A DNA stretch of 64,000 nt, from NCBI RefSeq assembly GCF_001757105.1, contig NZ_MDHN01000008.1, forward strand, positions 1 to 64,000, written 5' to 3'. Source of the stretch: Alteromonas confluentis (lineage in GTDB: Bacteria; Pseudomonadota; Gammaproteobacteria; Enterobacterales; Alteromonadaceae). Numbering within the stretch: the first letter of the stretch is position 1; each line of letters begins with the position of its first letter. This document shows positions 51,957-60,503 of this stretch, piece after piece. Below the pieces are notes generated by a model, which did no database searches, was not told where the DNA came from, and saw nothing but the letters and a program-made list of their open reading frames with translations. The translations under genes were made by a program, and so were the position numbers.

Positions 51957-54728
51957 ATGAATCATACCCCTACTCACATTATCCCGGTTAAGCCGGTTCC
52001 CGTGTCGACAGAAAGTGTGCCTTCCCTTGCGCAGACAACCTGTCCATATTGCGGCGTGGGTTGTGGTGTGGATATTACCATGCAGCAGGAAGCCGGTAAT
52101 ACCGTACTTACGTCGTTGACAGGTACGCCGGAGCATCCGGCCAACTTTGGTCGCTTGTGTGTGAAAGGCACCAACCTGCTCGATACCAATAGTGAAAACG
52201 GTCGTTTATTGTTCCCAGCTATCAATGGAGAACGTGCAAGTTGGGATGAAGCCACCACCGCTATTGCAGAAAAAATGGTGAGTGTGATTAAAACCCACGG
52301 CCCCGATGCCGTTGCTCTTTATGTTTCTGGGCAATTACTGACAGAAGACTACTATGTAGCAAACAAGCTGATGAAAGGGTATGTCGGCAGCGCGAATATC
52401 GATACCAATTCGCGCTTGTGTATGTCTTCTGCTGTGGGTGCTTACAAGCGTGCATTCGGTGAAGATATCGTACCTTGTAATTATGACGATCTGGAGCAAA
52501 CCGACTTACTCATTCTCACCGGCAGTAACGCGGCGTGGACCCATCCGGTATTGTTTCAGAGAATGGAACGAGCTAAGCGCCGTAATCCAGATATGAAGGT
52601 AGTGGTAGTCGATCCCCGGGCTACCGATTCTGCCACCCTGGCCGATTTTCATATTGCGTTAAAGCCAGGTACCGATGCTGTTCTGTTCAACGGGTTACTC
52701 ACATTTATTGCCGAAAACGATGCGTTGGATAACGCGTTTATTCAGGCATCGACAAACGGTTTTACCGACGCACTGAAAGCGGCTGCTGACTATTCGGTTA
52801 GCGAAGTGGCAAAGCAGTGCGACATTCCTGAGCACGAAGTGTTAGCTTTCTACTCGCTATTCTTAAACAGCGAGCGTGCCATCACGTTTTTCTCCATGGG
52901 TATTAATCAGTCAAACAGCGGTGTGGATAAAGGCAACGCCATTATCAACTGCCACCTGGCGTCGGGAAAAATTGGTAAAGCAGGTAGTGGTCCATTCTCG
53001 ATTACCGGTCAGCCTAACGCCATGGGTGGACGTGAAGTAGGTGGCCTGGCAAACATGCTGGCTGCGCACATGGATATCGAAAATGCAGAACACAGAGAAC
53101 GTGTTCAGCGTTTCTGGGATGCGCCGACCATTGCTGAAAAGGGCGGCCTTAAAGCCGTTGACCTGTTCAAACGTATTAACGAAGGCAAGGTGAAGTTTGT
53201 CTGGATAATGGCAACTAACCCTGTGGTAAGTATGCCCAACCGCTCTGAGGTTGAAGCGGCCCTGAGCAAATGCGAAATGGTGGTGGTGTCTGATATCGTT
53301 CAGAAAAACGATACATTGAAATATGCCCATATTACCTTACCGGCCACCGGCTGGTCTGAAAAGAACGGGACAGTAACTAACTCAGAAAGACGTATATCAC
53401 GCCAGCGAGGCTTACTCACCCCGCCGGGCGAAGCCAAGCATGACTGGCAGGCAATCAGCCTGGTGGCAGCAAAACTTGGTTTCGAAAGTGCGTTTAATTA
53501 TCAACACCCAGCAGACATCTTTCGTGAACATGCGCAGTTAACGGCATTTGAAAACGACCGTGAACGGGCACTTAATTTGTCTGCCTTTAACCATATCTCT
53601 GTCGCTGAGTACGACAACTTGCGCCCAGTGCAATGGCCGGTTACAGATGCTGCCAAAACCGGCACGGCGCGCATGTTTGAAAACGGCCATTACTTTACTG
53701 CCGATGGTAAAGCCCGTTTTATTGCTATAACTCCGCGACTCCCTGAACAACAAACCTCTGCTGAATTTCCATTTGTGCTTAATACCGGCCGAAGCCGTGA
53801 CCAGTGGCACACCATGACTCGAACCGGAAAAGCAGCAAAGTTACTTAAACATGCGCCTCATGCAACCCTTGCTCTGCATCCCAAAGACAGAGAAGCATTG
53901 GGTATTGAAGTGAACAGTTTAGTGGCACTGGACAGCGCCTGTAACACCGGCGAACCGGTCATTTTGCCAGTGGTTGAAGATGCGCAACTGCGTCGTAAAA
54001 CCTGTTTTGCGCCCATCCATTGGTCAGCAAGCTGGGGTTCAAATATTACCCTTGGTGCACTGTTCAATGGGGCACACGATCCGTTGTCTGGCCAGCCAGA
54101 ACTGAAGCACGGTGCGGTAAACCTTACGCCGGCCAATTTCGAACTGCACGGACAGATGATCATTGCCGACGACAGCAAGCTCAATATTGTCAGTGAACAT
54201 TTTGACTACTGGGCAAAATCGGTACTAGACGGTGGTTCAACGCTGCGTGTGGCCAGCAATCGGGATGTACCCACAATGGCCCGTTTACTCCGTGGGGCTT
54301 TGCCTCAGGCATGGGTGCTCACCATGATGCAAAGTGCCAATGGTTTAGTGGTGTTAGCCACCCACGACAAACAGCTTCAGTTTGGCTTGTGGTTAGCTGA
54401 AGACTTTCCAGCATTACCGGACGAATGGCTGGACGACTGTTTACAAAAAGATGCGATAGACGCTGAACTGCAAGCTAGCTTGCTGCGCGGACAGCCTGAC
54501 GAAGCTTTCCTTAACGGAAAGCTGGTCTGTAGCTGCTTCAGTGTGCGTGAAAAGTCCATTGAAGTCGCCATTGCCGAAGGCGCGTGTTCAGTAGAAGCGC
54601 TAGGTGAAAAACTAAAATGCGGTACCAACTGTGGCTCGTGTAAGCCCGAGCTAAAACAAATTCTGCAACGTCAGCCCGTGCTCACTGCTGCCGTAGCCCT
54701 TACCGAAGAGGTTGTTACCTATGATTAA
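51957..54728 (+). CDS. nasA: Assimilatory nitrate reductase catalytic subunit
   Basis: 923 residues. An N-terminal [4Fe-4S] site CPYCGVGCGVDI...CVKG, then the molybdopterin (bis-MGD) oxidoreductase domain (NTDSRLCMSSAVGAYKRAFGED with the Mo-binding region, GINQSNSGVDKGNAIINCHLASG, GQPNAMGGREVGG, LPATGWSEKNGTVTNSERR), the dinucleotide-binding domain (NTGRSRDQWHTMTRTGKA), and a C-terminal BFD-like [2Fe-2S] domain (VCSCFSVREKSIEVAIAEG...CGTNCGSCKPELK). It reduces nitrate to nitrite for NirBD. Its stop overlaps the cobA start by 8 bp. Confidence 0.96.
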   Translation: MNHTPTHIIPVKPVPVSTESVPSLAQTTCPYCGVGCGVDITMQQEAGNTVLTSLTGTPEHPANFGRLCVKGTNLLDTNSENGRLLFPAINGERASWDEATTAIAEKMVSVIKTHGPDAVALYVSGQLLTEDYYVANKLMKGYVGSANIDTNSRLCMSSAVGAYKRAFGEDIVPCNYDDLEQTDLLILTGSNAAWTHPVLFQRMERAKRRNPDMKVVVVDPRATDSATLADFHIALKPGTDAVLFNGLLTFIAENDALDNAFIQASTNGFTDALKAAADYSVSEVAKQCDIPEHEVLAFYSLFLNSERAITFFSMGINQSNSGVDKGNAIINCHLASGKIGKAGSGPFSITGQPNAMGGREVGGLANMLAAHMDIENAEHRERVQRFWDAPTIAEKGGLKAVDLFKRINEGKVKFVWIMATNPVVSMPNRSEVEAALSKCEMVVVSDIVQKNDTLKYAHITLPATGWSEKNGTVTNSERRISRQRGLLTPPGEAKHDWQAISLVAAKLGFESAFNYQHPADIFREHAQLTAFENDRERALNLSAFNHISVAEYDNLRPVQWPVTDAAKTGTARMFENGHYFTADGKARFIAITPRLPEQQTSAEFPFVLNTGRSRDQWHTMTRTGKAAKLLKHAPHATLALHPKDREALGIEVNSLVALDSACNTGEPVILPVVEDAQLRRKTCFAPIHWSASWGSNITLGALFNGAHDPLSGQPELKHGAVNLTPANFELHGQMIIADDSKLNIVSEHFDYWAKSVLDGGSTLRVASNRDVPTMARLLRGALPQAWVLTMMQSANGLVVLATHDKQLQFGLWLAEDFPALPDEWLDDCLQKDAIDAELQASLLRGQPDEAFLNGKLVCSCFSVREKSIEVAIAEGACSVEALGEKLKCGTNCGSCKPELKQILQRQPVLTAAVALTEEVVTYD

Positions 54729-55611
54729 TTTAGCCATTAACAAGTTGCCGCAACTGTTTTTCCGTAAGCGTGTGTCGTTTGCTAACAAGCATGATGTGGC
54801 GCATCGAAATGATGCTCAAACAGCCCAAAGCGGTAAGCAACAAGGACAGGTTTACATTATTGGCGCAGGACCGGGCGATGCAGAACTACTTACCATTAAA
54901 GCCTGGAAGTGCTTACAGCAAGCCGACATCGTGTTGTTTGACTGGCTGGTGGATAAATCGGTCATTGCTGAAATTCCTCGCCATGTGAAAACGGAATTTG
55001 TGGGCAAGCGCGCAGGCAAGCATTCCATGCATCAGGATGACATTTGTAAGCGTGTTGTAGAACTGGCGGCGTCGGGTTTAAACGTGGTTCGCCTGAAAGG
55101 CGGTGACCCGGCTATTTTTGCTCGTACCTGCGAGGAAACGCAGGCTCTTGAGGCGGCGGGAATTCCATTTGCCATCGTACCAGGCATCACTGCTGCCTCG
55201 GGGGCATCAGCTTACACCGGTATTCCGCTAACCGAGCGTGACTGCGCGCAATCGGTTACGTTTACCACTGCCAGTTTTAAAGATCAGGACAAAATGCCAG
55301 ATTGGCCGGCGCTGGCCGAAACCATGCAACGCCAAACCGTTGTGATTTACATGGGGTTGTCGCGCCTCAAGCGTATCAGTGATGAGTTAATCTCCGCCGG
55401 TATACGCGAAACGTTTCCGGTGGCAGTGATAGAAAATGCCTGCACGCCCAACCAGCAGGTAGTCACTTCCACTGTTTCTTCTATAGCTGAATCTGTTTCA
55501 GCGGCAAATCTGCAAGGTCCCGCTTTGCTGATCTTTGGCGAGGTGGTAAAGTCTCGTCAACAGGTCTCACCAGCGCTTCTCCAGCAGGTTTCTCATGTCG
55601 CAGGAATTTAG
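54721..55611 (+). CDS. cobA: Uroporphyrinogen-III C-methyltransferase for siroheme synthesis
   Basis: 296 residues; a 45-residue basic leader, then the SUMT domain: VYIIGAGPGDAELLTIKAWKCLQQADIVLFDWLV, KRAGKHSMHQDDI, VVRLKGGDPAIFAR, PGITAASGASAYTGIPLTERDCAQSVTF, VIYMGLSRL. It makes precorrin-2 from uroporphyrinogen III, the first step to the siroheme that NirB needs. It lacks the CysG oxidase/chelatase half, so that step is supplied elsewhere. The start overlaps nasA and the stop overlaps ybiB, indicating tight coupling. Confidence 0.94.
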   Translation: MINLAINKLPQLFFRKRVSFANKHDVAHRNDAQTAQSGKQQGQVYIIGAGPGDAELLTIKAWKCLQQADIVLFDWLVDKSVIAEIPRHVKTEFVGKRAGKHSMHQDDICKRVVELAASGLNVVRLKGGDPAIFARTCEETQALEAAGIPFAIVPGITAASGASAYTGIPLTERDCAQSVTFTTASFKDQDKMPDWPALAETMQRQTVVIYMGLSRLKRISDELISAGIRETFPVAVIENACTPNQQVVTSTVSSIAESVSAANLQGPALLIFGEVVKSRQQVSPALLQQVSHVAGI

Positions 55612-56587
55612 TCAGTACATTAAAATAATCGGTAAAGGTCAGAAAGGCAGTCGCAGTCTCACACAGGAAGAGGCGTTCACCGCGATGAAAATGTTGCTCG
55701 CCGGGGAAGTTACCGGCGACCAGCGCGGCGCTTTCCTAATGTTATTGCGTACCCGGGAAGAAACGCCCGACGAAGTCATTGGCTTTGTACGCGCTTGTCA
55801 CGAGCTCATACCTGCAGAAATCAAAGCACTAAAACCGCAAGTAGATATAGGCTGTTACGCTGGTAAACGCCGGCAATTACCCTGGTATTTGTTGTCTGCT
55901 GCCTTGCTGGCAAAGTCTGGGAAAAAGGTCTTTTTGCACGGCGCCCACGAACCCGGCTCAGGCCGGCTTTATGCAAGCCATGTCTTACCTACGCTAGGCT
56001 TACCTGCGGTTGAATCTGCCTCGGCCGCCAAGTCTCAGCTTGATACTCAGGGTGTTACGTATCTGGATTTAGGTATTGTACTTCCGCCATTGAATACGCT
56101 TATAAAACTGCGGGAATTTTTTGGTTTGCGGTCATGCGCGAACACCCTTGCACGTTTGCTCAATCCAACGGCTGCGCCTTACTGTGTGCAAGGGGTTTAC
56201 CACATGCACCTCGACCACAAACATCGACATGTGAATGAAGCCTTTCGCGATTACGCTTCACTGTGTTTCCGTGGCGATGGCGGTGATCCCGAGGTAAACA
56301 GTGAACGTCCTACGGAACTGTTCATTACACGGCTTGGTGAAACGGAAATGCCAGTACTGCCGGAAATGACAGAGAAGTGGGCAATGAAAGACCGTGAAAT
56401 GGACATCGACGATATGCTGGCGTTCTGGCGGGGCGATATCGAGCACCAATATGGTGCTCAGGCAGTACATGCAACCCTGGTTGCTTACCTTATGCTGTCA
56501 GAAGCGCAAAGCCAGGATGAAGCTAAATTGCAGGCTCGCAGCATGTGGGAACAACGAGACAAAGCGGCGCTACCGTTTCAGTTCTGA
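55595..56587 (+). CDS. ybiB: YbiB/TrpD2-like glycosyltransferase-family-3 protein
   Basis: 330 residues related to anthranilate phosphoribosyltransferase: a helical N-terminal domain (LTQEEAFTAMKMLLAGEVTGDQRGAFLMLLRTREETPDEVIGF) and an alpha/beta domain (DIGCYAGKRRQLPWYLLSAALLAKSGKKVFLHG, RSCANTLARLLNP). YbiB of E. coli binds nucleic acids and is not a TrpD enzyme. Members often end nitrate-assimilation operons; the reason is unknown. The 17-bp overlap with cobA makes it the last gene of the nirBD-nasA operon. Confidence 0.88.
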   Translation: MSQEFSQYIKIIGKGQKGSRSLTQEEAFTAMKMLLAGEVTGDQRGAFLMLLRTREETPDEVIGFVRACHELIPAEIKALKPQVDIGCYAGKRRQLPWYLLSAALLAKSGKKVFLHGAHEPGSGRLYASHVLPTLGLPAVESASAAKSQLDTQGVTYLDLGIVLPPLNTLIKLREFFGLRSCANTLARLLNPTAAPYCVQGVYHMHLDHKHRHVNEAFRDYASLCFRGDGGDPEVNSERPTELFITRLGETEMPVLPEMTEKWAMKDREMDIDDMLAFWRGDIEHQYGAQAVHATLVAYLMLSEAQSQDEAKLQARSMWEQRDKAALPFQF

Positions 56588-56892
56588 ACGCTATCCACCA
56601 CGTTTGTTCGCTGACTTTGCCAGATAACTTTACCGAGAATTTGATTCCGGTGAACCCAGCCAATGTCTTCGCAACTGATCGACTCAGCAATATTGTCACC
56701 TGCCATATACATACCTAAACCGGGTTCTGTGCTCAGAACCCGCTTCACCATTATGCCTCTTAGCGCACAGCGAAAAACAACAAGGTCGTTAACTCTTGGG
56801 TAGCCAAAGAGTATGCGGCGCACTAACACAAACGTGCCCGCGGGCAACGTAGGTTCCATACTACAGCCGCTAACCTTGAAGAGCTTCAGCAT
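56578..56892 (-). CDS. sodX: Ni-superoxide dismutase maturation protease SodX
   Basis: 104 residues, a minimal S26 signal peptidase. Catalytic Ser11 is in GCSMEPTLPAGTFVLV and Lys50 in GIMVKRVL; MAGDN follows. It removes the SodN N-terminal extension so that the His1-Cys2 nickel hook is exposed. It begins directly after the sodN stop and its 3' end overlaps the convergent ybiB by 10 bp. Confidence 0.92.
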   Translation of the reverse strand: MLKLFKVSGCSMEPTLPAGTFVLVRRILFGYPRVNDLVVFRCALRGIMVKRVLSTEPGLGMYMAGDNIAESISCEDIGWVHRNQILGKVIWQSQRTNVVDSVQN

Positions 56893-57375
56893 TTATTTTA
56901 ATACCGGATAGACCACTTGTTCCGCAGGCGGGTAAGGGGAAGTGACCACGTAGGTTTCAACGTCTTTGGTTGCCCAGAAATATTCTGAGAACTGATTAAC
57001 CAATTGCAAAAGCTCTGCGCCTTTTTCCCGGGAGACCGTTTGCTTACACGCTGATCCTGTCATCATGATTTTGTGAACCAGTTCGTGAACATCGGGGAAT
57101 TTCTCAATTTGCGGCGCTTTAAAGTAATCACCCCAAATGATACGGATTTCATGCTTCACTTTCTCGGCGTGGGTTTCTTTTTCCTGCACCAGTCGAATAA
57201 GTTGCGCTGTGTTGCCTTCATCAACCTCGTTGATCAAATCAAGCAAACGAATCACGCTCAACGCGGCTAATTGTGCGCTGACTGGATCGTATATTTTGCA
57301 AGGAATATCACAATGCGCACTGGCGCGCTCCACAGGAATTAATGCATCCATTTTTTTAAGCACGTTATGTAACAT
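56893..57375 (-). CDS. sodN: Nickel superoxide dismutase
   Basis: 160 residues with a 20-residue propeptide and mature start HCDIPCKIYDP: His21, Cys22 and Cys26 become nickel ligands His1, Cys2 and Cys6. The rest is the four-helix bundle (VRLLDLIN-type helices; YFKAPQIEKFPDVHELVHKIMMTGSACKQ). It dismutates superoxide without iron or manganese. GGGAGAG precedes the ATG. It shares an operon with sodX and three small upstream genes, and a Fur-like box heads the unit. Confidence 0.96.
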   Translation of the reverse strand: MLHNVLKKMDALIPVERASAHCDIPCKIYDPVSAQLAALSVIRLLDLINEVDEGNTAQLIRLVQEKETHAEKVKHEIRIIWGDYFKAPQIEKFPDVHELVHKIMMTGSACKQTVSREKGAELLQLVNQFSEYFWATKDVETYVVTSPYPPAEQVVYPVLK

Positions 57376-57376
57376 T

Positions 57377-57589
57377 TTACTCTCCCTGAATATGCTGATT
57401 TCGTTTTACGGCTTTGTACACGGCAAAACCGCATGCACAGGCTGCTGCAAACAATGAGGCATAGAAAAGCACGTGCAGAAATGTACTTGTCCAATGATTA
57501 TGGTCGTGGCCGGCATGCGCCCATAGAACAGGGCTAAACAAACTGATTGCCAACGCAATCACGGTTTTTATGGAACGGCTACTGAACAT
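57377..57589 (-). CDS. Small His-rich membrane protein of the Ni-SOD operon
   Basis: 70 residues. A signal-like helix (TVIALAISLFSPVLWA) is followed at once by HAGHDHNHW, then one membrane helix (FLHVLFYASLFAAACACGFAVYKAV) and a basic tail. If the first helix is cleaved after WA the mature chain begins His-Ala-Gly-His, a plausible metal-binding head. It is one base from sodN and has AGGAG before its ATG. A role in nickel capture or delivery is inference from motif and place; I know no named family. Confidence 0.75.
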   Translation of the reverse strand: MFSSRSIKTVIALAISLFSPVLWAHAGHDHNHWTSTFLHVLFYASLFAAACACGFAVYKAVKRNQHIQGE

Positions 57590-57601
57590 ATAAAACTCCT
57601 A

Positions 57602-58072
57602 TTAGTGAAGGTTCGAAGTGGATGAAAGTCCGGTTTTGACAGGGCTTATGTTTTGATTTGTGTTAAACAGGGCCGGGTCATCATTGCGTTGCTGGAAAAG
57701 GTAAAGCTGTTCACAAGCAATTCTCTGTCCCCAACACAAAACTGGTGAATCCGGAAACTGGTAAGCTAATTTATGAATATGTGTTTGCAACGTCTGGTGC
57801 AGTTTGGCGGCTTCACCCTGTTGCTTCAATCGCTCGAAAAGATCGGCCAGGTTGTGGTAACTCACCAGTAATGCTCCCACAACAGGGCGAGCGCAGGGCG
57901 CAATTTCTATCATTGAATTTGCAATTGAGATGGCACTGAGATAGCGCATACGCGCCATGTTATAAGCATCAATTTCGTAGTCTCTGTTCGCCGCAATAAT
58001 GACCTGTTCCCAATCGCGATAAGCGTTGCTACACGCCGTGTTCATTTCGCTCACATTACTCAGGTCACGCAT
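57602..58072 (-). CDS. Unknown protein of the Ni-SOD operon
   Basis: 156 residues, helical, TPR-like in spacing (DWEQVIIAANRDYEIDAYNMARMRYLSAISIANSMIEIA; VVGALLVSYHNLADLFERLKQQGEAAKLHQTLQTHIHKL). No family is recognised; position suggests the counterpart of orfX between fumC and sodA in Pseudomonas. It overlaps the upstream gene by 8 bp. Confidence 0.72.
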   Translation of the reverse strand: MRDLSNVSEMNTACSNAYRDWEQVIIAANRDYEIDAYNMARMRYLSAISIANSMIEIAPCARPVVGALLVSYHNLADLFERLKQQGEAAKLHQTLQTHIHKLAYQFPDSPVLCWGQRIACEQLYLFQQRNDDPALFNTNQNISPVKTGLSSTSNLH

Positions 58073-58418
58073 GAAGCACTGCCTCTCTGATATATGAGCC
58101 GGTTTGCAGGGCCTCTCTACTTCTCATCAAAATGCCCTGTTGGTAATCCTCGAGGCCAAGTTTGAAGTAGGCATGGCTTAGCTGTCTGGCGAGGCTCTCC
58201 ATCTTGTCTTTAAGCACATCATTTTCGCCGCCATCAACTTCAAGCAAGATGACGCAAATATCGAAAGCACAACCGAGGTAAGCAATGGCTTCTCTGTAGT
58301 GCGCGTCATAAAAAAGCATGCTGCCTTGATATTCATCCCTGGCTAAGTAGTGAATAGCCTGCTCAGGGTGGCTATACACCCATTCCGCGTGTTTCTGACA
58401 TAAGTAGGTGATCTTCAC
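58065..58418 (-). CDS. Unknown protein, first gene of the Ni-SOD operon
   Basis: 117 residues, helical, with several aromatic/His residues (LCQKHAEWVYSHPEQAIHYLARDEYQGSMLFYDAHYREAIAYLG). Not recognised; its style matches the next gene, and the two may form a pair of TPR-like partners. Start GTG 58418 with AAGGATG upstream. The Fur-like box is 77 bp before the start. Confidence 0.7.
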   Translation of the reverse strand: MKITYLCQKHAEWVYSHPEQAIHYLARDEYQGSMLFYDAHYREAIAYLGCAFDICVILLEVDGGENDVLKDKMESLARQLSHAYFKLGLEDYQQGILMRSREALQTGSYIREAVLHA

Positions 58419-58494
58419 TGAGGCATCCTTATGTTGTTGGCATTATTGATAACTGCTTCACTTGGATTAACCATAGCGCTGATATTTCACGAGT

Positions 58495-58519
58495 GCAAAT
58501 GATAATTGTTATTATTTGC
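58495..58519. promoter_or_regulatory. Fur-box-like palindrome of the Ni-SOD operon
   Basis: A 25-bp imperfect palindrome with ends GCAAAT and ATTTGC; its 19-bp centre AATGATAATTGTTATTATT resembles the Fur consensus GATAATGATAATCATTATC. It lies upstream of the minus-strand operon starting at 58418. Confidence 0.75.
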
Positions 58520-58571
58520 ATCTTTTTGAATGGTTATACGTTGGGGGAAAGGAACAGGGGTTTTGTTTTTT

Positions 58572-58614
58572 CAAAAAAGTGTTAGCAACGCCAGGGCAGG
58601 GGCCTGGCGTTGCT
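58572..58614 (-). terminator. Intrinsic terminator of fumC
   Basis: A perfect 12-bp stem AGCAACGCCAGG / CCTGGCGTTGCT (58584-58614) is followed on the minus strand by ACACTTTTTTG. It lies 27 bp past the fumC stop and isolates it from the Ni-SOD operon. Confidence 0.88.
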
Positions 58615-58640
58615 GATGACTGCGGCTTTAAAAACGCGAA

Positions 58641-60023
58641 TTAAACCGCAGTTCCGGTTAACTTGCGTGGGTCGAGGAGTTTCTTGAGCTCTTCCCGCGA
58701 AATGTCTGTCATCTCTTCTGCGACATCCACAACTGGGCGGCCCTCTTTATAGGCTTTCTTGGCAATTTCAGCCGCTGCGTTATAGCCGATAACCGGGTTG
58801 AGTGCGGTTACCAGAATTGGATTACGATCAAGTGATGCTTCGAGATTTTCCTGGTTCACGGTAAATCCGGCAATGGCGTTATCGGCGAGGATTTTTGCAG
58901 AGTTTGCAATAAGCGTGAGACTGTTCAGCAAATTATGCGCAATCAGTGGAAGCATGACGTTAAGTTCGAAGTTACCAGATTGACCACCAATGGTGATGGC
59001 AGTGTCGTTACCGATGACTTGAGCAGCGGCCATAGCAACGGACTCCGGAATTACCGGATTTACTTTTCCGGGCATAATTGAAGATCCTGGTTGTAATGCC
59101 GGTAGGGCGATTTCACCTAAACCTGCCAACGGACCCGAGTTCATCCACCGCAAATCATTGGCTATTTTCATAAGGCTGACGGCGGTAGACTTAAGCGCTC
59201 CCGACACCGATACCGCAGTATCTTGCGACGCGATAAGGGCGAAAAGATTAGTGCCCGGCGTAAAGTTGATGTCGGTAATTGTTGAGAGCTCCTGATTGAA
59301 GGCAGATGCAAAATCAGGGTGCGCGTTAATGCCCGTGCCAACGGCAGTACCGCCTTGCGCTAAGCTTTGAAGTGCCGGTTGTAGCGATTCCAAAGTGCTA
59401 ATTTGTTGCTCAATTTGTGCATGCCATCCTGACAAGCTTTGGTCCATGCGAATAGGCATGGCGTCCATAAGGTGTGTTCTGCCAGTTTTGCAGTAGTCTT
59501 TCACGCGGTGACTTTTTTCTGCAATGGTCGCCGCCAGATGACGCAGAGAGGGTAGAACATCTTCCTGAAGTGCGATGGCAGCACTGACATGAATCGTTGT
59601 TGGGATCACATCATTACTGCTTTGGCCATAATTGACATGATCATTTGGGTGCACTTTTTCAACGGAATGTGAAGAGGCCACCGTACTGATCACTTCATTC
59701 GCATTCATGTTGGTGCTGGTGCCTGAGCCAGTTTGATAGACATCAACAGGGAAGTGGCCCATTAGATCTTCCATTTCGATGAGTTCGTCACAGGCCCGAC
59801 AAATGGCATTTGCTCGCTCTGCGTCGAGTTCTCCCAAAGAGAGATTTGCCCGGCTGGCCGCTTTTTTCACCAGTATTAATGCTCTGATAAACGCTTCGGG
59901 CATACGTTGCCCACTGACCGGGAAGTTATTTACTGCGCGCTGCGTTTGTGCGGCATAAAGGGCACTTTCGGGCACTTGCAGTTCACCCATGCTGTCTTTT
60001 TCTACTCTTGTCGTTGTCATCAT
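58641..60023 (-). CDS. fumC: Fumarate hydratase class II (iron-independent)
   Basis: About 460 residues. Signature GSSIMPGKVNPV, plus TGSGTSTNMNANEVI, HPNDHVNYGQSSNDVIPT, and GRTHLMDAMPIRMDQ. Class II fumarases need no iron-sulfur cluster, so they replace class I enzymes in iron limitation or oxidative stress. ATG 60023 (or the next codon, 60020) has AAGGAC upstream; the frame is open to a TTG at 60044. It is 17 bp behind a FagA-like gene with a Fur-like box in front. Confidence 0.95.
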   Translation of the reverse strand: MMTTTRVEKDSMGELQVPESALYAAQTQRAVNNFPVSGQRMPEAFIRALILVKKAASRANLSLGELDAERANAICRACDELIEMEDLMGHFPVDVYQTGSGTSTNMNANEVISTVASSHSVEKVHPNDHVNYGQSSNDVIPTTIHVSAAIALQEDVLPSLRHLAATIAEKSHRVKDYCKTGRTHLMDAMPIRMDQSLSGWHAQIEQQISTLESLQPALQSLAQGGTAVGTGINAHPDFASAFNQELSTITDINFTPGTNLFALIASQDTAVSVSGALKSTAVSLMKIANDLRWMNSGPLAGLGEIALPALQPGSSIMPGKVNPVIPESVAMAAAQVIGNDTAITIGGQSGNFELNVMLPLIAHNLLNSLTLIANSAKILADNAIAGFTVNQENLEASLDRNPILVTALNPVIGYNAAAEIAKKAYKEGRPVVDVAEEMTDISREELKKLLDPRKLTGTAV

Positions 60024-60040
60024 TATGTCCTTAACGGGTA

Positions 60041-60385
60041 TCAATTAGTGAGAGAAAGTCTGGCCTGAAAAGCCCTGACTTGTGTGAGTTGGTATGAAGA
60101 AGTTGCAAATCGGCAAGCAAGGTAAAACGGCTTATGGATAGCGTTGGCGCATTGTTGACGCCAATGCAGAGGCAGCTTTTGGTCTCTGGAAACTTGTAGA
60201 AGAATGTCTGCACACCTGAGATAACTGAATACTCTTGTCTGGGGATGCAGCTCTGCATATTCCCGCCACAAGGTCACAAAGGTAGTGAGATGTTCAGGCT
60301 CATCAGGTTGGCTGCCTGTTTTAACTACGGTGGTTACATCAGCTATCTGATGAAAATCGAATTTGCACGGATTACCCAAGGCCAT
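60041..60385 (-). CDS. FagA-like protein upstream of fumC
   Basis: 114 residues, helical, with LPLHWRQQCANAIHKPFYLACRFATS near the C-terminus. Its place, between a Fur box and fumC, is that of fagA in the Pseudomonas fagA-fumC-orfX-sodA operon; I base the label on position, size and partial resemblance. GGAGGTA precedes the ATG. Function unknown. Confidence 0.72.
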   Translation of the reverse strand: MALGNPCKFDFHQIADVTTVVKTGSQPDEPEHLTTFVTLWREYAELHPQTRVFSYLRCADILLQVSRDQKLPLHWRQQCANAIHKPFYLACRFATSSYQLTQVRAFQARLSLTN

Positions 60386-60431
60386 TACCTCCGATTTTGA
60401 AATGAAGGCTCAGTATACACACATAAATCTT

Positions 60432-60450
60432 AATGAGAATGATTTGCATT
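60432..60450. promoter_or_regulatory. Fur-box-like site between fagA-fumC and the metal exporter gene
   Basis: AATGAGAATGATTTGCATT, a 19-bp site close to the Fur consensus (GAGAATGATT core). It lies 47 bp before the FagA-like start and 54 bp before the divergent exporter start, so it may control both. Confidence 0.75.
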
Positions 60451-60503
60451 ATGTTTGTGTCGCAATTAGAGTTAATTCTTAATCAGTAATTCATGGATCT
60501 AAC

